Shown here one piece after another: positions 1 to 4,892 of a DNA stretch of 5,624 nucleotides. The DNA lies in assembly GCA_937901805.1 (NCBI GenBank), contig CALDJI010000163.1, positions 1 through 5,624 of the forward strand, given 5' to 3'. The notes under the pieces were generated by a model. It had not been told where the DNA came from and made no database searches. It saw nothing but the letters and a program-made list of their open reading frames with translations. Position numbers and translations under genes: made by a program. This DNA comes from an uncultured Clostridia bacterium. Its GTDB lineage: Bacteria > Bacillota > Clostridia > Oscillospirales > Ruminococcaceae. The number at the start of each line of letters is the position of its first letter. The stretch's first letter is position 1.

Positions 1-37
1 TGCCGCAGTTTGGGTTTCCCACCAGCGCAATGATCAT
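1..37 (-). CDS. feoB: Ferrous iron transport protein B (FeoB), N-terminal fragment
   Basis: Only the first 12 codons lie in the window; the gene continues past the left edge. The reading is MIIALVGNPNCG, which is the start of the FeoB G domain: the G1/P-loop motif of this family is GNPNCGKT, and it sits within the first dozen or so residues, as here. FeoB is an inner-membrane Fe(II) transporter with an N-terminal GTP-binding domain and is the main ferrous iron importer of many anaerobes. I chose the ATG at 37 rather than the in-frame ATG at 43 because the purine-rich AGGGGGG at 50-44 directly abuts the upstream ATG but lies 6 nt from this one. No feoA-like small gene lies between feoB and the divergent fabV, so feoB is first in its transcript. 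Other small GTPases share the P-loop, but the exact N-P-N-C-G string at the extreme N-terminus favours FeoB strongly. Confidence 0.82.
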   Translation of the reverse strand, partial: MIIALVGNPNCG

Positions 38-43
38 AGGCAT

Positions 44-50
44 CCCCCCT
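44..50 (-). promoter_or_regulatory. feoB ribosome binding site
   Basis: On the minus strand this reads AGGGGGG. It lies 6 nt upstream of the ATG at 37 and directly abuts the ATG at 43, so it points to the second, internal ATG as the true feoB start. Confidence 0.6.
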
Positions 51-123
51 AATCTGGTACTAGTTATATGGACGATATTCCTTTGTTATGACCGCTGAGC
101 GTCTCGAAACTTTTCCGGAAAGC

Positions 124-153
124 TTGCCCTTTCTTTCCCGGCTATGCTATAAT
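124..153 (+). promoter_or_regulatory. fabV promoter, sigma-A type with extended -10
   Basis: The -35 element TTGCCC (124-129) is separated by 18 bases from a perfect TATAAT (148-153). The -10 is preceded by TG one base upstream (TGc, 145-147), an extended -10 that can compensate for an imperfect -35. Transcription would start near 160, giving a leader of about 70 nt before fabV. The 18 bases at 140-157 recur with one mismatch in the purA promoter of this same window. A TTTCCGGAAA palindrome (112-121) ends three bases before the -35. Assignment is by consensus match only. Confidence 0.72.
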
Positions 154-218
154 AAAATAATTGTACTGCTATTTTATTCCATGGAAATTTCCTGGCTTTA
201 CCGCCATAGAAGACAATT

Positions 219-224
219 AGGAGG
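219..224 (+). promoter_or_regulatory. fabV ribosome binding site
   Basis: A perfect AGGAGG sits 7 nt before the ATG at 232. It settles the start: the reading frame is open back to an ATG at 88, but that would place the promoter inside the gene, and the extra 48 residues look nothing like the enoyl reductase N-terminus. Confidence 0.85.
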
Positions 225-231
225 CTTTTTC

Positions 232-1410
232 ATGATTGTAAAACCAAAAACCAGAGGATTTATCTGCACCACCGCCCATCCCGCCGGATGCCGGGCCGCT
301 GTAAAATCCCAGATCGAATATACGAAATCCCAACCCAAAACCGAGGGACCGAAAAAAGTCCTTGTCCTGGGCGCATCCATGGGCTACGGGCTTTCCTCCC
401 GGATCGCCGCTACCTATTCCTGCGGTGCGGCTACCATCGGGGTCATTTTTGATAAACCGGGAGATGGAAAACGCACCGGCACTGCCGGCTGGTACAACAC
501 CGCCGCATTTGAAGAATTCGCCCACGCAGACGGCTATTATGCCAAAACGATAAATGGGGACGCCTATTCCAAAGAGATAAAAGAACAGGCCATTGCGCTT
601 ATCAAACAGGATCTGGGCAAGGTGGATATGGTGGTGTACAGCCTGGCGGCTCCGCGCAGGACAGCCCTGGACGGTACCGTCTACACCTCCGTCCTCAAAA
701 CAACTGGAGAAGCCTATACCAACAAGACCATTGATCTGAAAACCAAGAAAATTTCCAAAATCACCATTGAACCTGCAACCGAGCAGGAAATTGAACATAC
801 TGTCAAAGTCATGGGCGGAGAAGATTGGAAAGACTGGATTTTGGCGCTCAAGACGGCAGATGTCCTGGAAGAGGGCGCCGTTACCGTTGCCTATTCCTAT
901 ATTGGGCCTGAACTCACCCATCCAATGTACTACGATGGTTCCATCGGCAGGGCCAAAGCGCATCTTTTGAAAACCGCCGGGGAAATTTCAGAGGAGATTC
1001 CCGGCGTCCGCGCCTACATTTCCGTCAACAAGGCCCTGGTTACCCAGTCCAGCGCCGCAATCCCCATTGTCCCGCTGTATATCTCTATCCTTTATAAAGT
1101 GATGAAAGAAGCGGGAACCCATGAAGGCTGTATGGAACAGATGTACCGCCTTTTCCATCAGAAACTCTTTGGCGGCAGCGTCCAGGCAGACAGTGAAAAC
1201 CGCATCCGGATGGATGATCTCGAAATGCAGGAAGACATTCAGAAAAAAATTTCCTGCCTATGGGAAAAAATCAGCGATGAGAATCTGGACGAATGTGCGG
1301 ATCTGGACGGATACTGGCATGATTTCTATGAACTGTTTGGATTTGATCTGCCCGGTGTGGATTATACAGCGGATGTCGATACCCAAGTGCCGATTGAAAG
1401 CATAAAATAA
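232..1410 (+). CDS. fabV: Trans-2-enoyl-CoA / enoyl-ACP reductase (NADH), FabV/Ter family
   Basis: The 392-residue protein has the usual length for FabV/Ter (about 400), a cytosolic monomeric short-chain-dehydrogenase-like enzyme. The family reduces the 2,3 double bond of trans-2-enoyl-ACP or -CoA with NADH, as the last step of a fatty acid elongation cycle or in butyryl-CoA formation. Visible hallmarks are the N-terminal IVKPKTRGFICTTAHPAGC, the nucleotide-binding GASMGYGLSSR at 47-57, Asp74 after the second beta strand (an acidic residue there fits NADH preference), RTGTAGWYN at 81-89, the active-site Tyr233-x8-Lys242 within YYDGSIGRAK, and the VNKALVTQSSAAIP substrate-loop segment at 265-278. 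The C-terminal region from about 320 is the family's extra helical domain. It has its own promoter and terminator, so it is probably monocistronic. Whether the physiological substrate is ACP- or CoA-linked cannot be told from the sequence. FabV enzymes are typically resistant to triclosan (known of the family, not seen here). Confidence 0.95.
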   Translation: MIVKPKTRGFICTTAHPAGCRAAVKSQIEYTKSQPKTEGPKKVLVLGASMGYGLSSRIAATYSCGAATIGVIFDKPGDGKRTGTAGWYNTAAFEEFAHADGYYAKTINGDAYSKEIKEQAIALIKQDLGKVDMVVYSLAAPRRTALDGTVYTSVLKTTGEAYTNKTIDLKTKKISKITIEPATEQEIEHTVKVMGGEDWKDWILALKTADVLEEGAVTVAYSYIGPELTHPMYYDGSIGRAKAHLLKTAGEISEEIPGVRAYISVNKALVTQSSAAIPIVPLYISILYKVMKEAGTHEGCMEQMYRLFHQKLFGGSVQADSENRIRMDDLEMQEDIQKKISCLWEKISDENLDECADLDGYWHDFYELFGFDLPGVDYTADVDTQVPIESIK

Positions 1411-1415
1411 CAAGC

Positions 1416-1446
1416 AAAGGCGGCTGGAACATCCAGCCGCCTTTTT
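1416..1446 (+). terminator. Rho-independent terminator of fabV, shared with convergent spoVAE
   Basis: A perfect 12-bp stem (1416-1427 AAAGGCGGCTGG with 1433-1444) closes a 5-nt loop and runs into TTTTTCTT. It begins 5 bases after the fabV stop. The U tract overlaps the last bases of the oppositely oriented spoVAE (stop at 1450-1448). Read on the minus strand, the same hairpin is followed by TTTGCTTGTTATTTT, a weaker but plausible terminator for the spoVA operon, so the element is probably bidirectional. Confidence 0.92.
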
Positions 1447-1447
1447 C

Positions 1448-1804
1448 TTAAGATTTATCTTTTGGTTTGAAAATAAGGGCAACGACAAACGCAAAGAAAA
1501 TCGAAGCCGCAATTCCGGCTGCCGCGGCCTTCACCCCTCCGGTCAAAGCCCCGAACAATCCCACTTCCTGGATGGCTTTGATTGCGCCGTCCGCGAGCAG
1601 GTATCCAAAGCCGACAATCGGTACGGAAGCCCCAGCTCCTGCCCATTCCACCAACGGACCGTAGACGCCGGCCGCCGTCAGGACAACCCCCGCTACCACA
1701 AAGGAGACCAGAATCCGCGCGGGCGTAAGTTTTGTCTTGTCAATCAAGATCTGTCCAACAGCGCAGATGATCCCTCCGATGAGAAACGCTTTCAGATAAT
1801 CCAT
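1448..1804 (-). CDS. spoVAE: Stage V sporulation protein AE (SpoVAE, SpoVAEb type)
   Basis: The 118-residue, very hydrophobic protein matches the SpoVAEb length (about 116). It is a polytopic membrane protein of the forespore inner membrane and part of the SpoVA complex that moves dipicolinic acid (DPA) into the developing spore and releases it at germination. Visible features are the N-terminal membrane segment with FLIGGIICAVGQIL (7-20), then IDKTKLTPARILVSFVVAG, the signature AGAGASVPIVGFG (55-67), and a C-terminal membrane helix ending in the basic tail KPKDKS. The start ATG follows the spoVAD stop by 3 bases and is preceded by AAAGGGGG at 1820-1813, so translation is probably coupled. 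It is the last gene of the operon. The two motifs also occur in SpoVAC, as expected for paralogous members of the SpoVA membrane family. Confidence 0.95.
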   Translation of the reverse strand: MDYLKAFLIGGIICAVGQILIDKTKLTPARILVSFVVAGVVLTAAGVYGPLVEWAGAGASVPIVGFGYLLADGAIKAIQEVGLFGALTGGVKAAAAGIAASIFFAFVVALIFKPKDKS

Positions 1805-1807
1805 CTG

Positions 1808-2836
1808 TCATTCCCCCTTTGTCTCTTTGCACAGCTGTACCAGATGCGCGATCCCAGGAATGGATTCATTTTGCTGGACGCTCGTAGTACTCAGCAGGGC
1901 GCCTGTCGCAAGAAACAGGATGTTCTTTATGCTCCCCCGCTCCAGTTCCGGTAAAAGGTGCGTACACAGGACAGCAGCCGAACATCCGCAACCGGAACCT
2001 CCCGCATGGACATCCTGTTTGTTCCGGTCATAAAGCAACAGCCCGCAGTCCTGATGTTTCCCGCGTATATCCAGACCCTCTCTATCCAGCAGTTCATAGA
2101 GTAGTTCGCTGCCGACAGTCCCCAGATCCCCGGTATAGATCCCGTCAATCTCCTCCAGTTTCACCGAAGTATCTGTAAAAAAATGGGCAATGGTATCTGC
2201 GGCCGCAGGGGCCATGGCAGCGCCCATATTATTCTGATCTGTCACTCCGAGATCAATAATCCGCCCGGCGGTCACTGCTTTCACGGAAGTCTTTGCAGAA
2301 TCCGGGTCGTTATCCAGAACAACCGCGCCTGCCGCCGTCGCCGTCCAGGTAAAAGGGGGGGGACGCTCCCCGCCATACTCCAGTGGGAAACGGAACTGCC
2401 TTTCCGCAGTACAGAAGTGGGAAGAAGTGGAGGCAAGACAGCGATCCGCCATGCGGCCTTCCAGCAGCATTGCAGCCAGGGAGATGGATTCGCTCATGGT
2501 GGAGCACGCCCCGTACAGGCCGAAAAACGGGATTCCCAAATCCCGGATGGAAAAACTGGAGCTGATGCACTGGTTGAGCAGATCGCCTGCAAAGATATAG
2601 TCCATATCCTCTTCTTTCATTTTAGCTTTATCCAGCGCACGCTGGCAGGCCTGCTTCTGCATGATGCTCTCCGCTTTTTCCCAGGTCTTTTGTCCGAAAT
2701 AGGAATCGTCGTTCAGGATATCAAACCGATCCCCAAGCGGTCCTTCCCGTTCCATTTTGGAACCCACCGCAGCATATCCCTGAATATGCACTGGATTTTC
2801 CAGCGCAAGCGTATATCTTCCAAGCCGTTTGGCCAT
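1808..2836 (-). CDS. spoVAD: Stage V sporulation protein AD (SpoVAD), dipicolinic acid-binding
   Basis: The 342-residue soluble protein (B. subtilis SpoVAD is about 338) has a thiolase/ketosynthase-like fold and is the DPA-binding member of the SpoVA complex. Family segments visible in order are ENPVHIQGYAAVG (13-25), the AGDLLNQ block (83-89), GLYGACSTMSES (106-117) with Cys111 at the position of the thiolase nucleophile, STSSHFCTAERQFRFPLEYGG (136-156), MGAAMAPAAADTI (204-216), TGDLGTVGSE (235-244), CGLLLYDR (264-271), AGGSGCGCSA (278-287) and ATGALLS...QQNESIPGIAH (310-331). I chose the ATG at 2836 because AAGGAGGGG (2851-2843) lies just upstream at proper spacing; the in-frame ATGs at 2842 and 2860 are too close to it or upstream of it. 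The reading frame starts 14 bases after spoVAC ends. A run of eight C residues (coding strand of 2355-2362) encodes part of RPPPF; the flanking frame is intact, so no frameshift is implied. Confidence 0.97.
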   Translation of the reverse strand: MAKRLGRYTLALENPVHIQGYAAVGSKMEREGPLGDRFDILNDDSYFGQKTWEKAESIMQKQACQRALDKAKMKEEDMDYIFAGDLLNQCISSSFSIRDLGIPFFGLYGACSTMSESISLAAMLLEGRMADRCLASTSSHFCTAERQFRFPLEYGGERPPPFTWTATAAGAVVLDNDPDSAKTSVKAVTAGRIIDLGVTDQNNMGAAMAPAAADTIAHFFTDTSVKLEEIDGIYTGDLGTVGSELLYELLDREGLDIRGKHQDCGLLLYDRNKQDVHAGGSGCGCSAAVLCTHLLPELERGSIKNILFLATGALLSTTSVQQNESIPGIAHLVQLCKETKGE

Positions 2837-2842
2837 CAACAT

Positions 2843-2851
2843 CCCCTCCTT
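2843..2851 (-). promoter_or_regulatory. spoVAD ribosome binding site
   Basis: Reads AAGGAGGGG on the minus strand, overlapping the last base of the spoVAC stop codon. The AGGAGG core ends 8 nt before the ATG at 2836, which selects that start over the in-frame ATGs at 2842 and 2860. Confidence 0.75.
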
Positions 2852-3294
2852 TAATGCCATCCAAATAAAAAGGCCAGGATCCCATAGAGGATGGAAGCGG
2901 TAATTCCATATACCAAAACCGGCCCCGCAATCACAAACATTTTCGCACCAAGGCCAAGCACTAGACCCTCTGCCTTGAATTCCAGCGCAGGAGAAACTAC
3001 TGCATTGGCAAAACCCGTAATCGGCACCAGCGTTCCAGCCCCGGCATGTTTTGCAATCCGGTCATATATATTCAGCCCTGTCAGCAGTGCTGATAAAAAG
3101 ATCAGGGAAACCGACGTCATGGCCGTCGCGATTTCTTTCGGGATGTCTAAAAAAAGATAGAGATTTGTCAATGCCTGCCCCAATGTGCAGATGGCGCCTC
3201 CCACACAAAACGCCCAGATCAGGTTTTTCAGCCATGGAGAATTGGGACTGGCTTTTTTGGCAAGCGTATCATACTCTTTGGGAGACATGGACAT
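2851..3294 (-). CDS. spoVAC: Stage V sporulation protein AC (SpoVAC)
   Basis: The protein has 147 residues from the ATG at 3294, the usual SpoVAC length (about 150). SpoVAC is a polytopic forespore inner-membrane protein of the DPA channel and is reported in B. subtilis to behave as a mechanosensitive channel. Visible features are a short hydrophilic N-terminus with KKASPNSPWLKN (13-24), a first membrane segment containing FCVGGAICTLGQAL (29-42), a second at about 56-74, the signature AGAGTLVPITGFANAVVSPALEFKAEG split over 84-110, and a long hydrophobic C-terminus (about 114-145). An ATG at 3315 is in frame but has no ribosome binding site and lies only about a dozen bases past the predicted transcription start; AAAGGA at 3311-3306 serves the ATG at 3294 (spacing 11, somewhat long). 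The ATG at 3288 is a further alternative. First gene of the operon. Confidence 0.95.
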   Translation of the reverse strand: MSMSPKEYDTLAKKASPNSPWLKNLIWAFCVGGAICTLGQALTNLYLFLDIPKEIATAMTSVSLIFLSALLTGLNIYDRIAKHAGAGTLVPITGFANAVVSPALEFKAEGLVLGLGAKMFVIAGPVLVYGITASILYGILAFLFGWH

Positions 3295-3305
3295 AATTGT
3301 ATCGT

Positions 3306-3311
3306 TCCTTT
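3306..3311 (-). promoter_or_regulatory. spoVAC ribosome binding site
   Basis: AAAGGA on the minus strand, 11 nt before the ATG at 3294. It lies inside the longer reading frame from 3315, which itself has no Shine-Dalgarno sequence upstream, and therefore favours the shorter protein. Confidence 0.5.
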
Positions 3312-3333
3312 CCATTCAAACTGGTTTTACCGC

Positions 3334-3363
3334 TAGTTTGCCTTTAAATCCAGTAAAATATAC
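3334..3363 (-). promoter_or_regulatory. Candidate sigma-G (forespore) promoter of spoVACDE
   Basis: On the minus strand GTATA (3363-3359) is followed after exactly 18 bases by CAAACTA (3340-3334). The B. subtilis sigma-G consensus is close to GHATR, 18 bases, CATWHTA, so the -35 matches fully and the -10 in six of seven positions. spoVA is a classical sigma-G operon, so position and type agree with the genes. Transcription would start near 3327, leaving a leader of about 33 nt to the ATG at 3294 that includes its ribosome binding site. A sigma-A-like pair (TTGAAA 3385-3380, 17 bases, TATATT 3362-3357) overlaps it and is an alternative reading. Confidence 0.6.
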
Positions 3364-3375
3364 GCAAAATTAGCA

Positions 3376-3404
3376 TTGATTTCAAAAATAGGCTTTGCTA
3401 TAAT
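3376..3404 (+). promoter_or_regulatory. purA promoter, sigma-A type with extended -10
   Basis: TTGATT (3376-3381), a 17-base spacer and a perfect TATAAT (3399-3404) with the extended TG at 3396-3397. Transcription should start near 3411, giving an unusually long leader of about 147 nt before purA. The core at 3391-3408 matches the fabV promoter core in 17 of 18 bases. It lies back to back with the minus-strand spoVA promoter, the two -35 regions being about a dozen bases apart. Confidence 0.75.
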
Positions 3405-3469
3405 AAAAAAGGATATGCGGCATCGGCGGTATTTTCAGTCCCTTGCCGCTTTTGCCTGTTTAAATGCGT

Positions 3470-3490
3470 AATATGTATTTTTTACATATT
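3470..3490 (+). repeat. Perfect inverted repeat in the purA leader
   Basis: AATATGTA (3470-3477) and TACATATT (3483-3490) form a perfect 8-bp stem around a five-T loop. It lies about midway between the purA transcription start and the start codon. It is A/T-rich and so only weakly stable as RNA; it could equally be a protein-binding palindrome. It is not followed by a U tract, so it is not a standard terminator. Function unknown. Confidence 0.55.
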
Positions 3491-3515
3491 TGATCCGATT
3501 AGTAAAATCAAATAC

Positions 3516-3532
3516 CCATGCAATCAGCATGG
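3516..3532 (+). repeat. Short inverted repeat upstream of the purA ribosome binding site
   Basis: CCATGC (3516-3521) and GCATGG (3527-3532) pair perfectly around the loop AATCA. The stem ends 13 nt before the weak GGGG (3546-3549) that precedes the purA ATG. It could affect translation initiation or be chance; no known operator is recognised. Confidence 0.4.
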
Positions 3533-3557
3533 CTCAAACAGAAATGGGGTTACTTAC

Positions 3558-4832
3558 ATGTCTGTCAAAGTAGTAGTCGGTGTCCAATGGGGCGATGAGG
3601 GAAAAGGAAAGATTATTGACATCCTCTCCTCCCGTGCAGATGTTGTTGTCCGCTCTCAGGGTGGAAACAATGCAGGGCATACGGTCCAAAGCGGAAATGA
3701 AGTCTATAAACTTCATCTAATCCCCTCCGGTATCCTGTATCCGAACACCCTGTGCCTGATCGGCGCCGGCGTGGTATTCGACCCCAAGGTTGTCCTCGGG
3801 GAAATCGACGGGCTGATGTCCCGCGGGATTGACTGTTCCAATCTCCGGATTGATCCGCGTGCACAGGTTATCCTGCCATGGCATATTGAACTTGACGGCC
3901 TGTCTGAAAAATTCCGCGGCGGTTCCGAAATCGGTACTACAAGGCGCGGAATCGGCCCCTGCTATATGGACAAAGCGGAGCGCTGCGGCCTGCGCATTTA
4001 TGATTTGATTCATCCGGAAATTTTTGCAGAAAAGGCTCGTTCTACTGGGAAACTGAAAAACGCAATCATTGAAAAAGTCTACGGAGGCACTCCGATAGAC
4101 ATTGAAGCCATGATTGCCGAATATACAGAATACGGCAAACGCCTTGCTAAATACGTGGACGACGTCTCCGTCCTCACCTATGAGGCCTGCAAGGCTGGAA
4201 AATCCGTCCTGTTTGAAGGTGCACAGGGCACCCTGCTGGACATTGATTTCGGCACTTACCCGTTTGTCACCTCTTCCCATCCGCTTTCCGGCGGAGTATG
4301 CACCGGTTCCGGCGTCGGCCCGACCGTGATTGACGAGGTTATCGGCGTGGCAAAGGCCTACACCACCCGTGTCGGAAAAGGGCCATTCCCCACTGAGCTG
4401 TTTGATGAGGTCGGCGATGAAATCCGCAACCGCGGGCATGAATTCGGTACGACCACCGGCCGTCCTAGAAGAACCGGCTGGTTTGACAGTGTGATCTTGC
4501 GCCATGCTGTGCGCGTCAACGGATTGACCGCACTGTCCATCAATAAAATCGACACCCTTTCCGGGATTCACCCGCTGAAGGTCTGCACTGCTTATAAAAA
4601 GGCGGACGGCACCATCCTCAAGCACTACCCCGCAAGCCTGGAAGAACTCGCCGAGTGCGAACCGGTTTACGAGGAATTCGAGGGCTTTGACGGGGATCTC
4701 TCCCAGTGCAAATCCTTTGAAGAACTGCCGGAAAAATGCAGGGAATACCTTGCCGAGCTGGAGCGCCTGTGCGAATGCCCGATCAAAATGGTCGGCGTCG
4801 GCCCTGCCAGGGAGCAGAATCTGGAAAGGTAA
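3558..4832 (+). CDS. purA: Adenylosuccinate synthetase (PurA)
   Basis: The 424-residue cytosolic enzyme (family about 425-430) joins IMP and aspartate with GTP to give adenylosuccinate, the first committed step from IMP to AMP. All key elements are present: the N-terminal P-loop GDEGKGK at 12-18 with catalytic Asp13, QGGNNAGHT at 34-42 with catalytic His41, the IMP-binding GTTRRGIGP at 126-134, LFEGAQGTLLD at 218-228, the aspartate-binding loop TTTGRPRRTGW at 298-308, the guanine-recognition NKID at 329-332, and a C-terminal VGVGPAREQ at 412-420. Nothing is missing or truncated. The start at 3558 gives the standard N-terminus; its ribosome binding site is weak (GGGG at 3546-3549, 8 nt upstream). 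It is a single-gene unit with its own promoter and terminator. The long leader suggests post-initiation control, but I recognise no known purine riboswitch or PurR box in it. Confidence 0.98.
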   Translation: MSVKVVVGVQWGDEGKGKIIDILSSRADVVVRSQGGNNAGHTVQSGNEVYKLHLIPSGILYPNTLCLIGAGVVFDPKVVLGEIDGLMSRGIDCSNLRIDPRAQVILPWHIELDGLSEKFRGGSEIGTTRRGIGPCYMDKAERCGLRIYDLIHPEIFAEKARSTGKLKNAIIEKVYGGTPIDIEAMIAEYTEYGKRLAKYVDDVSVLTYEACKAGKSVLFEGAQGTLLDIDFGTYPFVTSSHPLSGGVCTGSGVGPTVIDEVIGVAKAYTTRVGKGPFPTELFDEVGDEIRNRGHEFGTTTGRPRRTGWFDSVILRHAVRVNGLTALSINKIDTLSGIHPLKVCTAYKKADGTILKHYPASLEELAECEPVYEEFEGFDGDLSQCKSFEELPEKCREYLAELERLCECPIKMVGVGPAREQNLER

Positions 4833-4853
4833 CCTTTTTTACGACAATTATTA

Positions 4854-4890
4854 AAAAGCGGGACGGCAGTTGCCGTCCCGCTTTTCGTTT
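4854..4890 (+). terminator. Rho-independent terminator of purA, probably bidirectional
   Basis: A 15-base arm (4854-4868) pairs perfectly with 4871-4885; the two innermost pairs are probably open, leaving about 13 bp around CAGTTG. The G+C-rich core CGGGACGG is flanked by A4 and T4, followed by CGTTTTA on the plus strand. On the minus strand the stem is followed by TTTTTAATAATT, so it can also stop the convergent gene that ends at 4893. It lies wholly in the 60-base gap between the two genes. Confidence 0.95.
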
Positions 4891-4892
4891 TA

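Noticed and set aside
51..68. Possible FapR-type operator (CTGGTACTAG) between feoB and fabV
   Set aside because: Only one half resembles the FapR box; the other half is not the expected inverted copy, and it lies more than 55 bases upstream of the fabV -35.
38..110. feoB promoter or a Fur/DtxR-type iron box
   Set aside because: TATAAC-like sequence exists on the minus strand but no acceptable -35 lies at 16-18 bases, and no Fur or DtxR inverted repeat could be recognised.
88..231. N-terminal extension of fabV from an ATG at 88
   Set aside because: It covers the promoter, lacks a ribosome binding site and does not resemble the family N-terminus; the ATG at 232 has a perfect AGGAGG and the correct IVKPKTRGF start.
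217..963. 248-codon open frame on the minus strand
   Set aside because: It lies antisense to the well-supported fabV and its translation is low-complexity Gly/Phe-rich, as expected for a shadow frame.
2183..2854. 223-codon open frame on the plus strand
   Set aside because: It is antisense to spoVAD, and its translation (Arg/Gly/Pro-rich, no motifs) is typical of a shadow frame.
3411..3557. Purine riboswitch in the purA leader
   Set aside because: The conserved junction and loop sequences of the purine riboswitch aptamer are not present; only simple short inverted repeats are seen.
3717..4625. 302-codon open frame on the minus strand
   Set aside because: It is antisense to purA, whose protein is complete and clearly identified; no promoter or ribosome binding site is seen for it.
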